64,000 nucleotides of DNA from Clytia hemisphaerica (taxonomy: Eukaryota; Cnidaria; Hydrozoa; Leptothecata; Clytiidae): positions 1,939,234-2,003,233 of the forward strand of contig CACVBU010000274.1 of NCBI GenBank assembly GCA_902728285.1, in the 5' to 3' direction. Shown here piece by piece: positions 22,373 through 32,693 of the stretch. Both the position numbers and the translations under genes were made by a program. How positions within the stretch are numbered: position 1 is the first letter of the stretch; each line of letters begins with the position of its first letter. A model generated the notes under the pieces. It searched no databases and was not told the DNA's origin. It saw nothing but the letters and a program-made list of their open reading frames with translations.

Positions 22373-25097
22373 CGTCTCAAACCAAGGCACAATGGGATTC
22401 GCCCAGCAATCATTTTAATGGTGGAAATATGAGGAACACTCGTAAGTTTGATTATTTAAAAGGCTATACTAACATGAGGAATACTGTAGATAATTTTACG
22501 AAGTACTTCAGCTTGAGTCTATTTCTCCAAAAAGTCCTATTAGGGGAAGACAGTAGTGATTCGTCTTGGGTGTAGAAATTACAAATTAGTGACATTGACA
22601 TTGATATGTATTCCGTAGGAGTTTCTTTCGGTAACTTTTATGACAAATTATTTTGGCTTTTAGATTTCGGCTTCGACCCCAATGATTGTAGGCTTGGATC
22701 AGGATCTAGATCAGGTATTGATTTTGCTTAAAGCTTCTCATTGGTTGGTTGGCGAACGAGTACTCCTCATGACTTCAAATTAAGGAAGATAAATTGAAAG
22801 TGACATGGCAACGCGTTTAGCCTTTAGTGCACTCTTCTATTATAAAACATAAAACATTTTCATATATTTCCACAACACACTAGCTAGATGGTGGGGGGGG
22901 GGGTAAGACTTTCTGAAAAATGTTGAAAAGGAAGTAAAGGAAGTGTTTACAGGGATTTCTTGGATTAGGGAGGGACTGGAGGAAAAGGGTGGTGTTCTGC
23001 TTCCGAGGGTGGGGTATTGAATATTCATTTTAATTACAAACGATCAACTTGATAATCAATTTTTATTGCATGTTTCATATTAAAACGAATTTTGTGTTCT
23101 TTTAAAAACCAGGTAGATCCATAAAAGTATCTGTTGTGCAATATATTTTATTGATTTTTTCCATAGCGTTTAAAACTAAGCCACCACGGATGACGAATCG
23201 TGGAGAATCTTCAAGCACTGGACGAAATCAGTCATTTAATGGTGGAAATGTAAGAAACAATAGTAAGTTTTTCTTCTATTTTGAATTATTTCAAAACTTA
23301 TTAACTCTTTAGGAAGCTAATAATTGGGTGTAATATAGAAGAGAGTTTACCTTAGGGGCCATCCATATAGTACTTACGAAATCTTTTTCCAAATATCGGA
23401 TAGCCCTCCCCCTTCTACGCAAAGACAATAGAAATGACGCCATTCAAACAATAGATGTACACACTTTTGCTAAATCCCTTCTCCCCCTTCACTGCGTATA
23501 CACTGTATGGATGGATGGCACTAAATTGCACTGGGACGAGTTTTCGCGTTCGAAAGAAATCATTTCTAGATACATATAGGGAATCTTTTCTCATATTACT
23601 TTTTTCCTTTAAATTTCAGAGTCCAGTTTTGGTCAACACTCTCCAGCACAAAAAGGTAAGCGTTTTTAATTAATAATCTAAAGAGATTTTGTAGCCTCCC
23701 ACCCACGACTTGTTTCTGGAGAATTCAAACGCGACAAATAATTCTTTTTTCTTTCTCTTAAATATTGATAATTGTTTTTTATATTGATAATAAGAACTTT
23801 CAATGCTAATTTTTCTTTATAAGTATCCCAGACGAAGCGATCAAAGTATGGAGATGGTGGAAAAGATTTCCAAGAGATGTCAAACAAACGTAATTAGTTT
23901 AAACATTTCATTGCAAACATTTCTTTTCAACAAGTCAACTAAGTGTTTTTTTGCCAAACAAGTAGTATTTTTTGTTACATGCGGTGAAAAAAAACACATT
24001 TCTCCTTGTTATCTTTGACGAGCCTTTTTTGCTGCCATGGTAACCGATGACGACATGTTTCATGGCAACTGTAATTCTTTAACACGTCTATGCACACGAG
24101 AACTCTTCTTGGTATACAGGCCACTGAGTTTTTGTCATCGTATTTTATTCTATTTTAGAGTTTCAATATACCATGCTCATGGAGATGGAATCATTCAAAA
24201 CGACTCAAAACCAAATATTGCAACAAAGAAACAAAGACGATGATGACGAACAAGATGAAGACGAACCTCCAAGGCCGCTTAAAGATATGGAGGAGTTTAA
24301 CGTGGCGGAGACCGCTTTGCAGAAATCAAGCAAGAAAAGAAGGGCAAAGGTACGTATAGATCTGTTATCATTAAAATTTTTGTTTAAGATTTTGGACTTT
24401 TGGACATAATTTTGAATTTTAAAACAGAAATTCATTGAACTTTCTCTTATGGGTAGTTTTAGTATATCAGAGTACAACGATCCTACCTATTTGTTTACTT
24501 CGAAATTTCAGCGAAGACAGCTCAAACGTATTGGCGGAAAGGACACCAGAACAGCTGTCCGTCTGGCACTCGACGCCATGATGTCAAAGGGCCTTCAATC
24601 GAAATTCAGCAAGGAGGGCACAAGCAAAATGAGAAAATTTATAGACACAGAACACTACAATTGTTTAGCAGGTACATAATGGTTAATTTTTACAGTGAAC
24701 ACTAGACGGTTCCCGTCGATTTCTTTCATTTTAGCGCTATTTCTGAGTAAAAAGGGAATCGGGCACCAAAAGTACTATTTCGTACCCCTCCCTTTTTGCC
24801 TCTTAAAACTTCGCTGGAGTAATGGCCCCTTTTTCCTGTTCGAAGTGAAATTACCCACGTGGTATCGATGAAATATTTTATAAGTTCTCGCAACATAATT
24901 ATATTTTTGTTTCTTTTATAGACGCGTTGATGATGGACGATAAGCACAAAAAAGTTGACATCGATACACAACTTGGAGATGTCATCAAACGAGCAAAAGA
25001 TGATGAACAAGTGGAACGTGGAAAAAAGAAGAAAAAGAAGAAACACAACGACGGAGCATGCGGACATGACAATCCTGAGGAGTCCGACAACAACTAG
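22373..25097 (+). CDS. DUF4806-like protein, eight exons, 5' end unknown
   Basis: Exons 22373-22441, 22664-22714, 23167-23262, 23620-23655, 23824-23889, 24159-24349, 24512-24671 and 24922-25097. The first five borders are all phase 1 and the whole chain stays open, which is strong support. The N-terminal part is Ser/Asn/Gly-rich; exons 1 and 3 are related ('FNGGNMRNT' / 'FNGGNVRNN') and exons 1 and 5 both start with SQTK. The C-terminal three exons carry an acidic DDDDEQDEDE tract, 'EEFN-x-AETAL', 'LKRIGGKDTR', 'MMSKGLQSKFSKEGTSKMRKF', then a lysine tail. This matches exon for exon the end of the DUF4806-like gene at 32694-36850, although the N-terminal 'WHEGND' part is lacking. DUF4806 proteins often travel with transposons. 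The initiator exon was not found; the Rep ORF upstream does not join in phase through its obvious donor. Confidence 0.65.
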
Positions 25098-25931
25098 GGT
25101 TAATTTATACACATAACTCTTCTGTGCTTAATTGTAGCCGCTGGTGGCATCATAAATTTTCAACCCCAAAACCACAACTTTTGTCCCAAAAATGTACTAA
25201 TAAACCTTCATTTTCCTAGGAAAAATCACTCCAATATCCCTAAATTATGACCCCTCGTTTTATTATATTTCAAGCGGTGTGTCGATCCCTCCCCTGCTTA
25301 ATAGACCCCCTACAATCAAGCATAGAAGTGTACGTAGAGCATTTATTTTTGAACGATTTTTCTTCTTTTTTCCATTTTCCGCTTGTTCATCATCTTTTGC
25401 TTGTTTGACGACATCTCCATTGCTTGTTTGATGACATCTCCAAGTTGTTTACCGATGTCAACTAATTTCTGATGATAAGGCAAATTTGAACACGTTTAGT
25501 TTGAATTTGTCATCAATAAAAGAAACTTACATGTGCCAAGATAAGTTTTCACGAAATTCAAATTTTCTGGTTTTTGCTTTTGCCTTCTTTGTTGTACTTA
25601 GATTACAGCGCTTTTGACATCAAAATTGGTTCCTGCTAGAATAAGCCCATTTCATTGTTATTTACCAAGAATAAAAGCTTCTTCACTAAAATTCATATTT
25701 CAATCATTAAAGTTATTTCTAATGACTTTTACTTTCAAATTAACATTTCCGATTCAATATCTGTAGAAAAAAATGTACATAAAGAAAATTGTACATTTTT
25801 GTTCCATATAAACAATTATTTATTTTTATCTAAAATATAACATCAAGAAATTTCAACAATATTTTCTATTTTGATCTTTTGTACCCGATCCTGGTCAAAG
25901 CACCTTGCGCTCCTATGATGTACAGGATTCT
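25098..25931. other. Region with an inverted fragment of the preceding gene (25371-25461, minus)
   Basis: At 25371-25461 the minus strand encodes 'QLGDVIKQAMEMSSNKQK', matching 'QLGDVIKRAKDDEQ' of the last exon at 24922-25097, with an internal duplication of about 25 bp. So a piece of the same exon lies inverted ~300 bp downstream. The rest shows nothing else. Confidence 0.6.
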
Positions 25932-25935
25932 CCCC

Positions 25936-26390
25936 GGTAAACACAAGGACGTCTTTAACACGTCTTTTCTCGTTTTTAACTCGTCAGGACGTCTTTGAAC
26001 CAGTTTTGAACGTCTTAAAGACGTCTTCAACTGGGTTCAACTGGTACGAGTCAAAGCCCCGTTCCGACGAGACGTCTCTGAGACGTCTTTTTTTCGTACC
26101 TTTAAGACCACATTTTGACTCGTCTTAAACACGTTTTCGTGCGACGTTTTAAAGCCGTCTTTTCTTGGTCTAATAAAGACGACTTTTGACTCGTTTTAAA
26201 CACGTTTCCGTGAGACGTTTTGAAGTCGTCTTTTCTGGACCTACTAAAGACGACTTTTAACTCGTTTTAAACACGTTTTCATGAGACGTTTTGAAGCCGT
26301 CTTTTTTCGACCTACTAAAGACGACTTTTGACTCGTTTTAAACACGCTTTCGTGAGACGTTTTGAAGCCGTCTTTTCTTAACCTGATAAC
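25936..26390. repeat. Left subterminal repeats of the large transposon
   Basis: Four tandem ~61-62-bp units containing 'cgacttttgactcgttttaa' with 'acgttttgaagccgtctttt' (from ~26110 to 26390), preceded by denser gacgtct/cacgtct motifs. Subterminal motif arrays are where CACTA accessory proteins bind; that role here is an inference. Confidence 0.8.
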
Positions 26391-27882
26391 AGCTGTTGAT
26401 AATTTTCTTACGTGCACGGTAAACCTCTGAAGGCACTTGAAAATTAAACATCTGAGGGAAATAGTCCTCCGGCCGCAAATTTTATAACAAGAATCTTTTT
26501 ATCTTTTTATCTTTATTCATAAACAGAATCACGCAACTTTGTTGTCGTTCTAGTCCTTTTAGACGATCGCGGACCCGCCCCAAGAAAACGAGATTGCATA
26601 TTCGTCAGATTGCCCCTCCTCGAAATGGAGATTATTTGACACGCCGCAAAGTACGTTAGTCATTTTGATTATTGTAAATGACACACAGATTTAAAAACCT
26701 CCGCCCCGGGATTACGTTCCTTTTCAAATTTATCCCGCCTTCTAAATTATACTTCTTTTTAGTGTCGGGCCTAGCCGAAATTTATTTAGCTTTTTTAATC
26801 TAGCAATTGAACCCGACTGACTTTTGTAAAAATATGCGGGATTATTTTTCGAGCAGTCATTCTCGTTTTACCGAGACGTGAACGAGACGAGTTAGAGCCC
26901 AGTTGTTTAAAAAGACTGGGGAGAGTATTTTTCCGGGGGATTGTTTTAATTTTGTATAAGCTATTTGAAAAAATATATGTGTAAAAAAGCAAACATAAAT
27001 GAAGAAAAATTGTTAAACTATTTAAGATCTTTAAATAACATTGATAGAATGTACCTTATCTAAAAATGGTAATGAAATAGAAAAAACATAAGAAGTTGAA
27101 AGTACCCCCGTCTATTATTTTTCAACTGTCCAAAAAATTCTGTAGCTGCGCGACGAGTATTCCAAACAAAAGACATCTTTTCAAAACGACAGACCACCGA
27201 AGAAAAGTCGCAGCTTCCCTGAAATTTTATAAAAAAGTAAGTAATAAATTATGTATATGTTTTGAGATTTAGACTGATCATTTTGTTTTTAGCCTGCAAA
27301 TATTAAAGCAGAAACTGAAAGTAAAAGTACAAAGTTCATATTCCATGAACAACAACAATATAAGCCAAAGCCTTAGCATATTTTCGTGTCTCTCTTTGAA
27401 GTTGTTGCTCTTCTTGTTAGACTGGATTGTTATTTGAGTGGTTGTGCTAGTGGGATCAACTGTACTGTAAGTTTATTTGACGATTGTGTAAAGGTTTTCC
27501 AACTAAATTTTTAAGTTGAGATGAGAGGTGAGAAATTAAACACAGCAACACATCCTATTTTGCTACCAAATAACTTCAAACCCAGAAAGATTAAACAAAA
27601 AGAAACCTTAAAAATTTCCTTATAAGTTTATCTTTCTTTATACCTGCTATGCTAATGGCCAGGCCCAATAATTGATAGTTTGGTTTGTGTTGTCCTCCGT
27701 CTCCAACCGACTCAAAGTATTTGAGAAAGATGCTTAATTTTAGTCAGAAAAATTTCTTCTTTCCTCCTTTTCATGTGATTGACATTTTTTTCTTTTTAAC
27801 AACATCCACTTCGTGCACCGAAACAAAATATTATAACATTTTTTAAGCACCTAAAAGTAGAGAGTTGAGACTGTATTCCTTA

Positions 27883-28181
27883 GGCGGTTGTCAAAGAATT
27901 GTTCTATTTGCGTCACCCGCCCGCATCATATTTTCTGCTGATTTTCCGGTGCGCAGATGCGGAAAAAAACCCGGGTAAACCAATTTGTTCTTTCAAAGTA
28001 TAGCTTTTTTCTCAATTGCTCTGATGGCCATCGAAAAATTGTTTTGCTCGTGTCACCACCCGCCCCTGAATTACTGACGTGATTTAAAAAAATCCTGGGA
28101 ATTTTTTTTGACCGCCCGTCCTCCCGCATGCATTTTTAACACCAGTTGCAACGCGAACAGAGCAATTTTTTGATGACCGCC
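27883..28181. mobile_element. Tourist/Harbinger-type MITE, TSD TTA
   Basis: 299 bp with inverted ends ggcggttgtcaaagaattgt and the complement of ttttttgatgaccgcc. It is flanked by TTA at 27880-27882 and 28182-28184, the 3-bp duplication of PIF/Harbinger elements. It contains cccgcccgcatca-type motifs. A second copy is at 53684-53940. Confidence 0.82.
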
Positions 28182-28599
28182 TTACAAGAACACGCATCAA
28201 ACGCCTCAATCTGCAAATGTAGAAGTGAATTTGTGATCACCCACTTGCCTTTGTGGATGCGTTCTCCTAAACCAATACAGTACGGGGTCCTAATTCCGTC
28301 AGTACAGGTTTTTAATCCGTCCTGTTCTTTCAATGATACAAAATAGTAAAGCAACAAACCTTTGATCATACGATTGCAGAACATGTAAAACATTCCAGTT
28401 GACAACCAGACACTGCAATTTTAATTATTTCATCTTGTAAAACATTGACATTGACATTGTTGCATTAATAATTACAAGCAAAAAAAATTCAATAACAATT
28501 TAATTACATGCATGTTTCAACAGTTCGAAGTCATAAAAATCAAAATGAATTCGATCTTGCAATGTTTTTTTGCGGGCGCTAAAAGACAAGCTTGCAGAC

Positions 28600-29860
28600 A
28601 AACAAGAAGCTTGTTATGAAATTGTTCAGGTCACTTTGGCGGCTAAATAGACATGGTTACTCGGGTGGCTAGTTTTTTCATGGACCGTCTTTCATTGTTA
28701 TGTAGTAGTTCAGGTCACCTTGGTGGCTAGGATAGGCATGATCACTCCAGTGGTTAGCTTTACATAACTTCCAAATTTCTTCCCTGCTCATGAATACGTA
28801 CCCTCCTTTCATTGTTAATAAGTGGTGCATGCGACCCGTGTCACTGAAATAGGCAAGGTCTTTCCAGTAGTCTACTATCTGTGATTTTTAAAATGTTTCC
28901 CTTTTTATGAATTTTGTTTTCATTGTTATGAAATTGTTCCGGTCAGCTTGGTAGCTAAAAAGACATCGTTACTCAGGTGGCTAGCTTTGTGATTTTAAAA
29001 TTTCCCCTTTTTATGGACTATCTTTTCATTGTTATGTAGTAGTTCAGGTCACCTCAGTGGCTAGAATAGGCATGATCACTCCGGTGGTTAGCTTTACATA
29101 ACTTCCAAATTTCTTCCCTGCTCATGAATACGCACCCTCGACTTTCATTGTTAATAAGTGGTGCATGTGACCCGTGTTACTGAAATAGGCAAGGTCTTTC
29201 CAGTAGTCTACTATCTGTGATTTTTAAAATGCTTCCCTTTTTATGAATTTTGTTTTCATTGTTATGAAATTGTTCAGGTCAGCTTGCTAGCTAAAAAGAC
29301 ATCGTTACTCAGGTGGCTAGCTTTGTGATTTTGAAATTTCCCCTTTTTATGGACTATCTTTTCATTGTTATGTAGTAGTTCAGGTCACCTCAGTGGCTAG
29401 AATAGGCATGATCACTCCGGTGGTTAGCTTTACATAACTTTCAAATTTCTTCCCTGTGTACAATTATGTGCCTTCCTTTCATTGTTATTAAGTGGTGCAT
29501 TTGACCTGTGTCACTGAAATGGGTAAAGTCTTCTGTAATTTTTATTTGCTCCCCTTTTTATTGAAGCTCCTTTTCATTCTTATGAAATGGTTCAGGTAAC
29601 CTTGCCAGCTAAATAGACATATGGTTAATTGGGTGGCTAGCTTTGTAATTGTAAAAATTCTGTACTTTTTATTGATTGTCTTTTCATTGTTATGTAGTGG
29701 TTCAGGTCACCCCGGTGGCTAGAATAAGCATGATCACTCTGGTGGTTAGCTTCACGTAACCTACAAATTTCTTCTCTGCCTACGAATTTGTGCCTCAATT
29801 TTGTTGCTTGAATAGGAACAGTCAGTCCAGAAGTTGAGACAACTTTGACCTTTGATTCAG
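28600..29860. repeat. ~333-bp tandem array upstream of the transposase
   Basis: Units starting 'ggtcacc..ggtggctag' occur at about 28715, 29047, 29383 and 29705 (spacing 332, 336, 322 bp). Each unit contains three related sub-repeats around 'cattgttatg..ttcaggtca'. It is non-coding and lies between the left subterminal repeats and the transposase ORF. Confidence 0.8.
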
Positions 29861-29864
29861 GGTC

Positions 29865-29904
29865 AAACTCATTTTCAGAATCCATTTCAATATCTGAGTT
29901 TTGC
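29865..29904 (-). repeat. Inverted copy of a transposase N-terminal segment
   Basis: On the minus strand this 40-bp stretch repeats almost exactly plus-strand 30278-30320, encoding 'MDSENEFDP'. It therefore forms a hairpin-capable inverted pair across the transposase start, and continues into the tandem array. Confidence 0.8.
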
Positions 29905-30119
29905 TTTCTATTGATTTAACTTTCTTCAAATGCTATAAAATATTGTTCCCACTAGTCAATTACTTTCAATAGAATCCTGGCTTTAGTGCAGAGCTTTATC
30001 ACTTAAAATAGAGAAATGAAGAATTGCTAAGGGCAAGTGCGAGGATTTTCAGTTTAATTAAATTTAATTCAATTGTAGTGAGCTTTGTTTTGCTTTGATT
30101 CACTTTCAGTTATGTATAT

Positions 30120-32057
30120 ATGGCTTCTCGTTTGAAGAAATGGAGGGAAAAACAGAAAAAGATTTGTCGATACCTTGAAGATAGTGATGAAGAAATTGAG
30201 GACGATTTTGTTAATTCATCAAGTATTGAACATGAAGACAATGATCCTGAACATGATTACAACTATGAACTTAATCAAAACTCAGATATTGAAATGGATT
30301 CTGAAAATGAGTTTGACCCTGAATATGATATTGGCGACTATATCATGTCAAGTGATGAGGATGGTGAAATTTTTGACGTGGAAGAGCCATTAGAAGATGT
30401 TCAGATTACTTTCAACCAGTCATTGGCAAAGTGTGCACTTGACAATGGATGGACACACAACTCAATAGATCAATTGCTAAAGGTTCTGAGAAATCACGGT
30501 CATGAAGAGCTACCCAAAACTGCTCGAACTCTTTTAAAATGTCCACGAGATATTGGTGTTTCAAACAAATGTGGTGGGGATTATGTGTACCTTGGCTTAA
30601 AGGATAATATATTGAGAACTTTAAATGATGATCCATTGTCAAGCAATGATACATTAGAACTTTTGGTCAATGTTGATGGTCTACCTTTGTTTAAGTCAAG
30701 CCCAAAGTCTGTTTGGGGCATATTGTGTGTATTGAATAACTCTGAAGTTTTTGTTGTTTGTCTGTATTACGGAAAAAAAAAACCAGATCCAGTTGATGAA
30801 TATTTATTTGACTTTCTAACAGAGTGGCGTGAGGTTAGGCAGCATGGTATTGTGTTCAATAATGAAACTTATCGCTTTAGAATAAAAGCCTTTATGTGTG
30901 ATGCTCCTGCCCGTGCCTTTTTGAAGGGTATTGCTTACCACACCGCATACAATTCATGTGAAAGATGCACCATCAAAGGTGATTATGATGGCAGAGTGAT
31001 TTTCAACAACTTTCCTGATAACCTGCAGTTGCGAACAGAAGAAAGGTTTTGCCAGTTTGGCTATCCAGAACATCAACGCACTGTTTCTCCATTGGTGGGT
31101 GCAGAAATTTCTTTGATCAATGGCTTTGTCCTTGATTATATGCATTTAGTCATGCTAGGCGTTGTTCGGAGATATTTGACAGGTCTTGTACAACCATCGT
31201 TTGGTTCAAAGTTGAGACTGTCAGCAAATCAAAAGGAGCTACTCAACTCTCATATGACATCTTTAAATGGTTCCTTGCCTTCTGAATTTAGCAGGCAACC
31301 AAGGCCGTTAGATGAACTAAACTATTGGAAAGCAACTGAATTTCGACAATTTCTTTTATATGTTGGCCCAATTGTACTACATGATATCCTTTCATCTGAT
31401 GCCTATGAGCACTTCATGTATTTGAGTATAGGGATTTCGATTTTGTTGAACACCAATGATGAATTTCGAACATCAAACATACCCTTGGTTAAAGAATTTC
31501 TCAAGTGCTTTGTGTTAAACTGCAAGGCTGTGTTGGGAAACACATTTTGTGTGTACAATGTTCATGGCTTGTTACATTTACATGAAGATGCTGTATACCA
31601 TCAATGCTCGTTAAATGACATTTCCTGTTTTGCGTTTGAAAATTTTTTGCAAAAAGTGAAAAGATCAGTGAGAAGTCGACGGAGCCCACTTGTTCAAATT
31701 TGTAAAAGACAGCAAGAAAGGTTTCGTTTTCCACTGAAAAAGTCAACCCATTTCACCAAAATAAGAATTAATTCATTAAAGGATGGTGTTTTCACGGATG
31801 GAGATAGTGTACTATTTGTCAAGGAAAAAAATGGCGAGAACTACACTTGTAATGTTTTTAAGAACCATCAAATGCATGATATTTTCTTTGACCCTTGCCC
31901 ATCAAAGTCATTAAACATCTTTCTTTTGAGAAATAATTTGAGACCACATTGTCAGCGGGTGGTTACAAAAGACAGTTTTAAAAGAAAAATGGTTTGTTTA
32001 CCGAACAAAGATGGAAAATGTCTATTCCCTTTGTTGGATGAAATTGAAAGACACTAA
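30120..32057 (+). CDS. tnp2-like (En/Spm-CACTA type) DDE transposase, intact
   Basis: Single-exon 645-residue ORF with no breaks. Residues 1-110 are basic then very acidic (EDSDEEIEDDF and repeats). The catalytic region reads 'VNVDGLPLFKSS' (D186), 'MCDAPARAFLK' (D261), a 'CERC' zinc pair just after, 'DYMHLVMLGV' and 'FAFENFLQKVK' (E507), the order of the tnp2 transposase family. The DGLPLFKSS and CDAPARAF blocks are the family's usual hallmarks. It should bind the element ends and cut and rejoin DNA. The complete frame, the matching TIRs and the target duplication suggest a recently active copy. Its neighbour downstream on the same strand is the DUF4806-like gene, 637 bp away. Assignment to En/Spm rather than a sister group is inferred. 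Confidence 0.82.
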   Translation: MASRLKKWREKQKKICRYLEDSDEEIEDDFVNSSSIEHEDNDPEHDYNYELNQNSDIEMDSENEFDPEYDIGDYIMSSDEDGEIFDVEEPLEDVQITFNQSLAKCALDNGWTHNSIDQLLKVLRNHGHEELPKTARTLLKCPRDIGVSNKCGGDYVYLGLKDNILRTLNDDPLSSNDTLELLVNVDGLPLFKSSPKSVWGILCVLNNSEVFVVCLYYGKKKPDPVDEYLFDFLTEWREVRQHGIVFNNETYRFRIKAFMCDAPARAFLKGIAYHTAYNSCERCTIKGDYDGRVIFNNFPDNLQLRTEERFCQFGYPEHQRTVSPLVGAEISLINGFVLDYMHLVMLGVVRRYLTGLVQPSFGSKLRLSANQKELLNSHMTSLNGSLPSEFSRQPRPLDELNYWKATEFRQFLLYVGPIVLHDILSSDAYEHFMYLSIGISILLNTNDEFRTSNIPLVKEFLKCFVLNCKAVLGNTFCVYNVHGLLHLHEDAVYHQCSLNDISCFAFENFLQKVKRSVRSRRSPLVQICKRQQERFRFPLKKSTHFTKIRINSLKDGVFTDGDSVLFVKEKNGENYTCNVFKNHQMHDIFFDPCPSKSLNIFLLRNNLRPHCQRVVTKDSFKRKMVCLPNKDGKCLFPLLDEIERH

Positions 32058-32693
32058 ACTTAAGTTCTTCATTGATTTATCGATTTGAATTTTAATTATT
32101 TAAAATACCGTTCATGATTTTGGTTCTTTTTGAATATAGTCTAGAGACATTTCTATTGCATCTATTTTATTCTGTACCGGTCCTACACAGGTCTGTCCTT
32201 AGATTTGCCAATATATCTAGATTTATCCCATTGTGACTGTGTATGCAAAATAGAGACTGAGTGATATGACTGATTGAGTCAGATATATCTAAAAATGTGC
32301 ACCTTATTTTGTATAAACTTTGGCAGAGAGAAATATAAAGCATAATTTATCTAAATTAGTCCCCCTTTTCAAGACATCAAATTTAATGCATATTAAGTAT
32401 CATAATTCAATTAGTTATACTTTTAAGAAGGCCCAACCTGTCATTAATTTAAACCATTTTCTAAAACAGCTTTGCTTTGTTCAGGTTTTGAAGTTTTTAG
32501 TGGTGAATACAGCAGCCTACTATTACATTACGATAGGCGTTTTTTTATGTTTGAATGAATGTTTGAGCATATTTGACTGATTAAAACTCCTATTCTTACA
32601 ATTTTGTCAATTTTCACCCTGATACTCTTATAGAAGATATTCTTATTTAAAAAAAAGTAATGTAACTTCGTGCTTCTAATTTTCGTATGTAGA

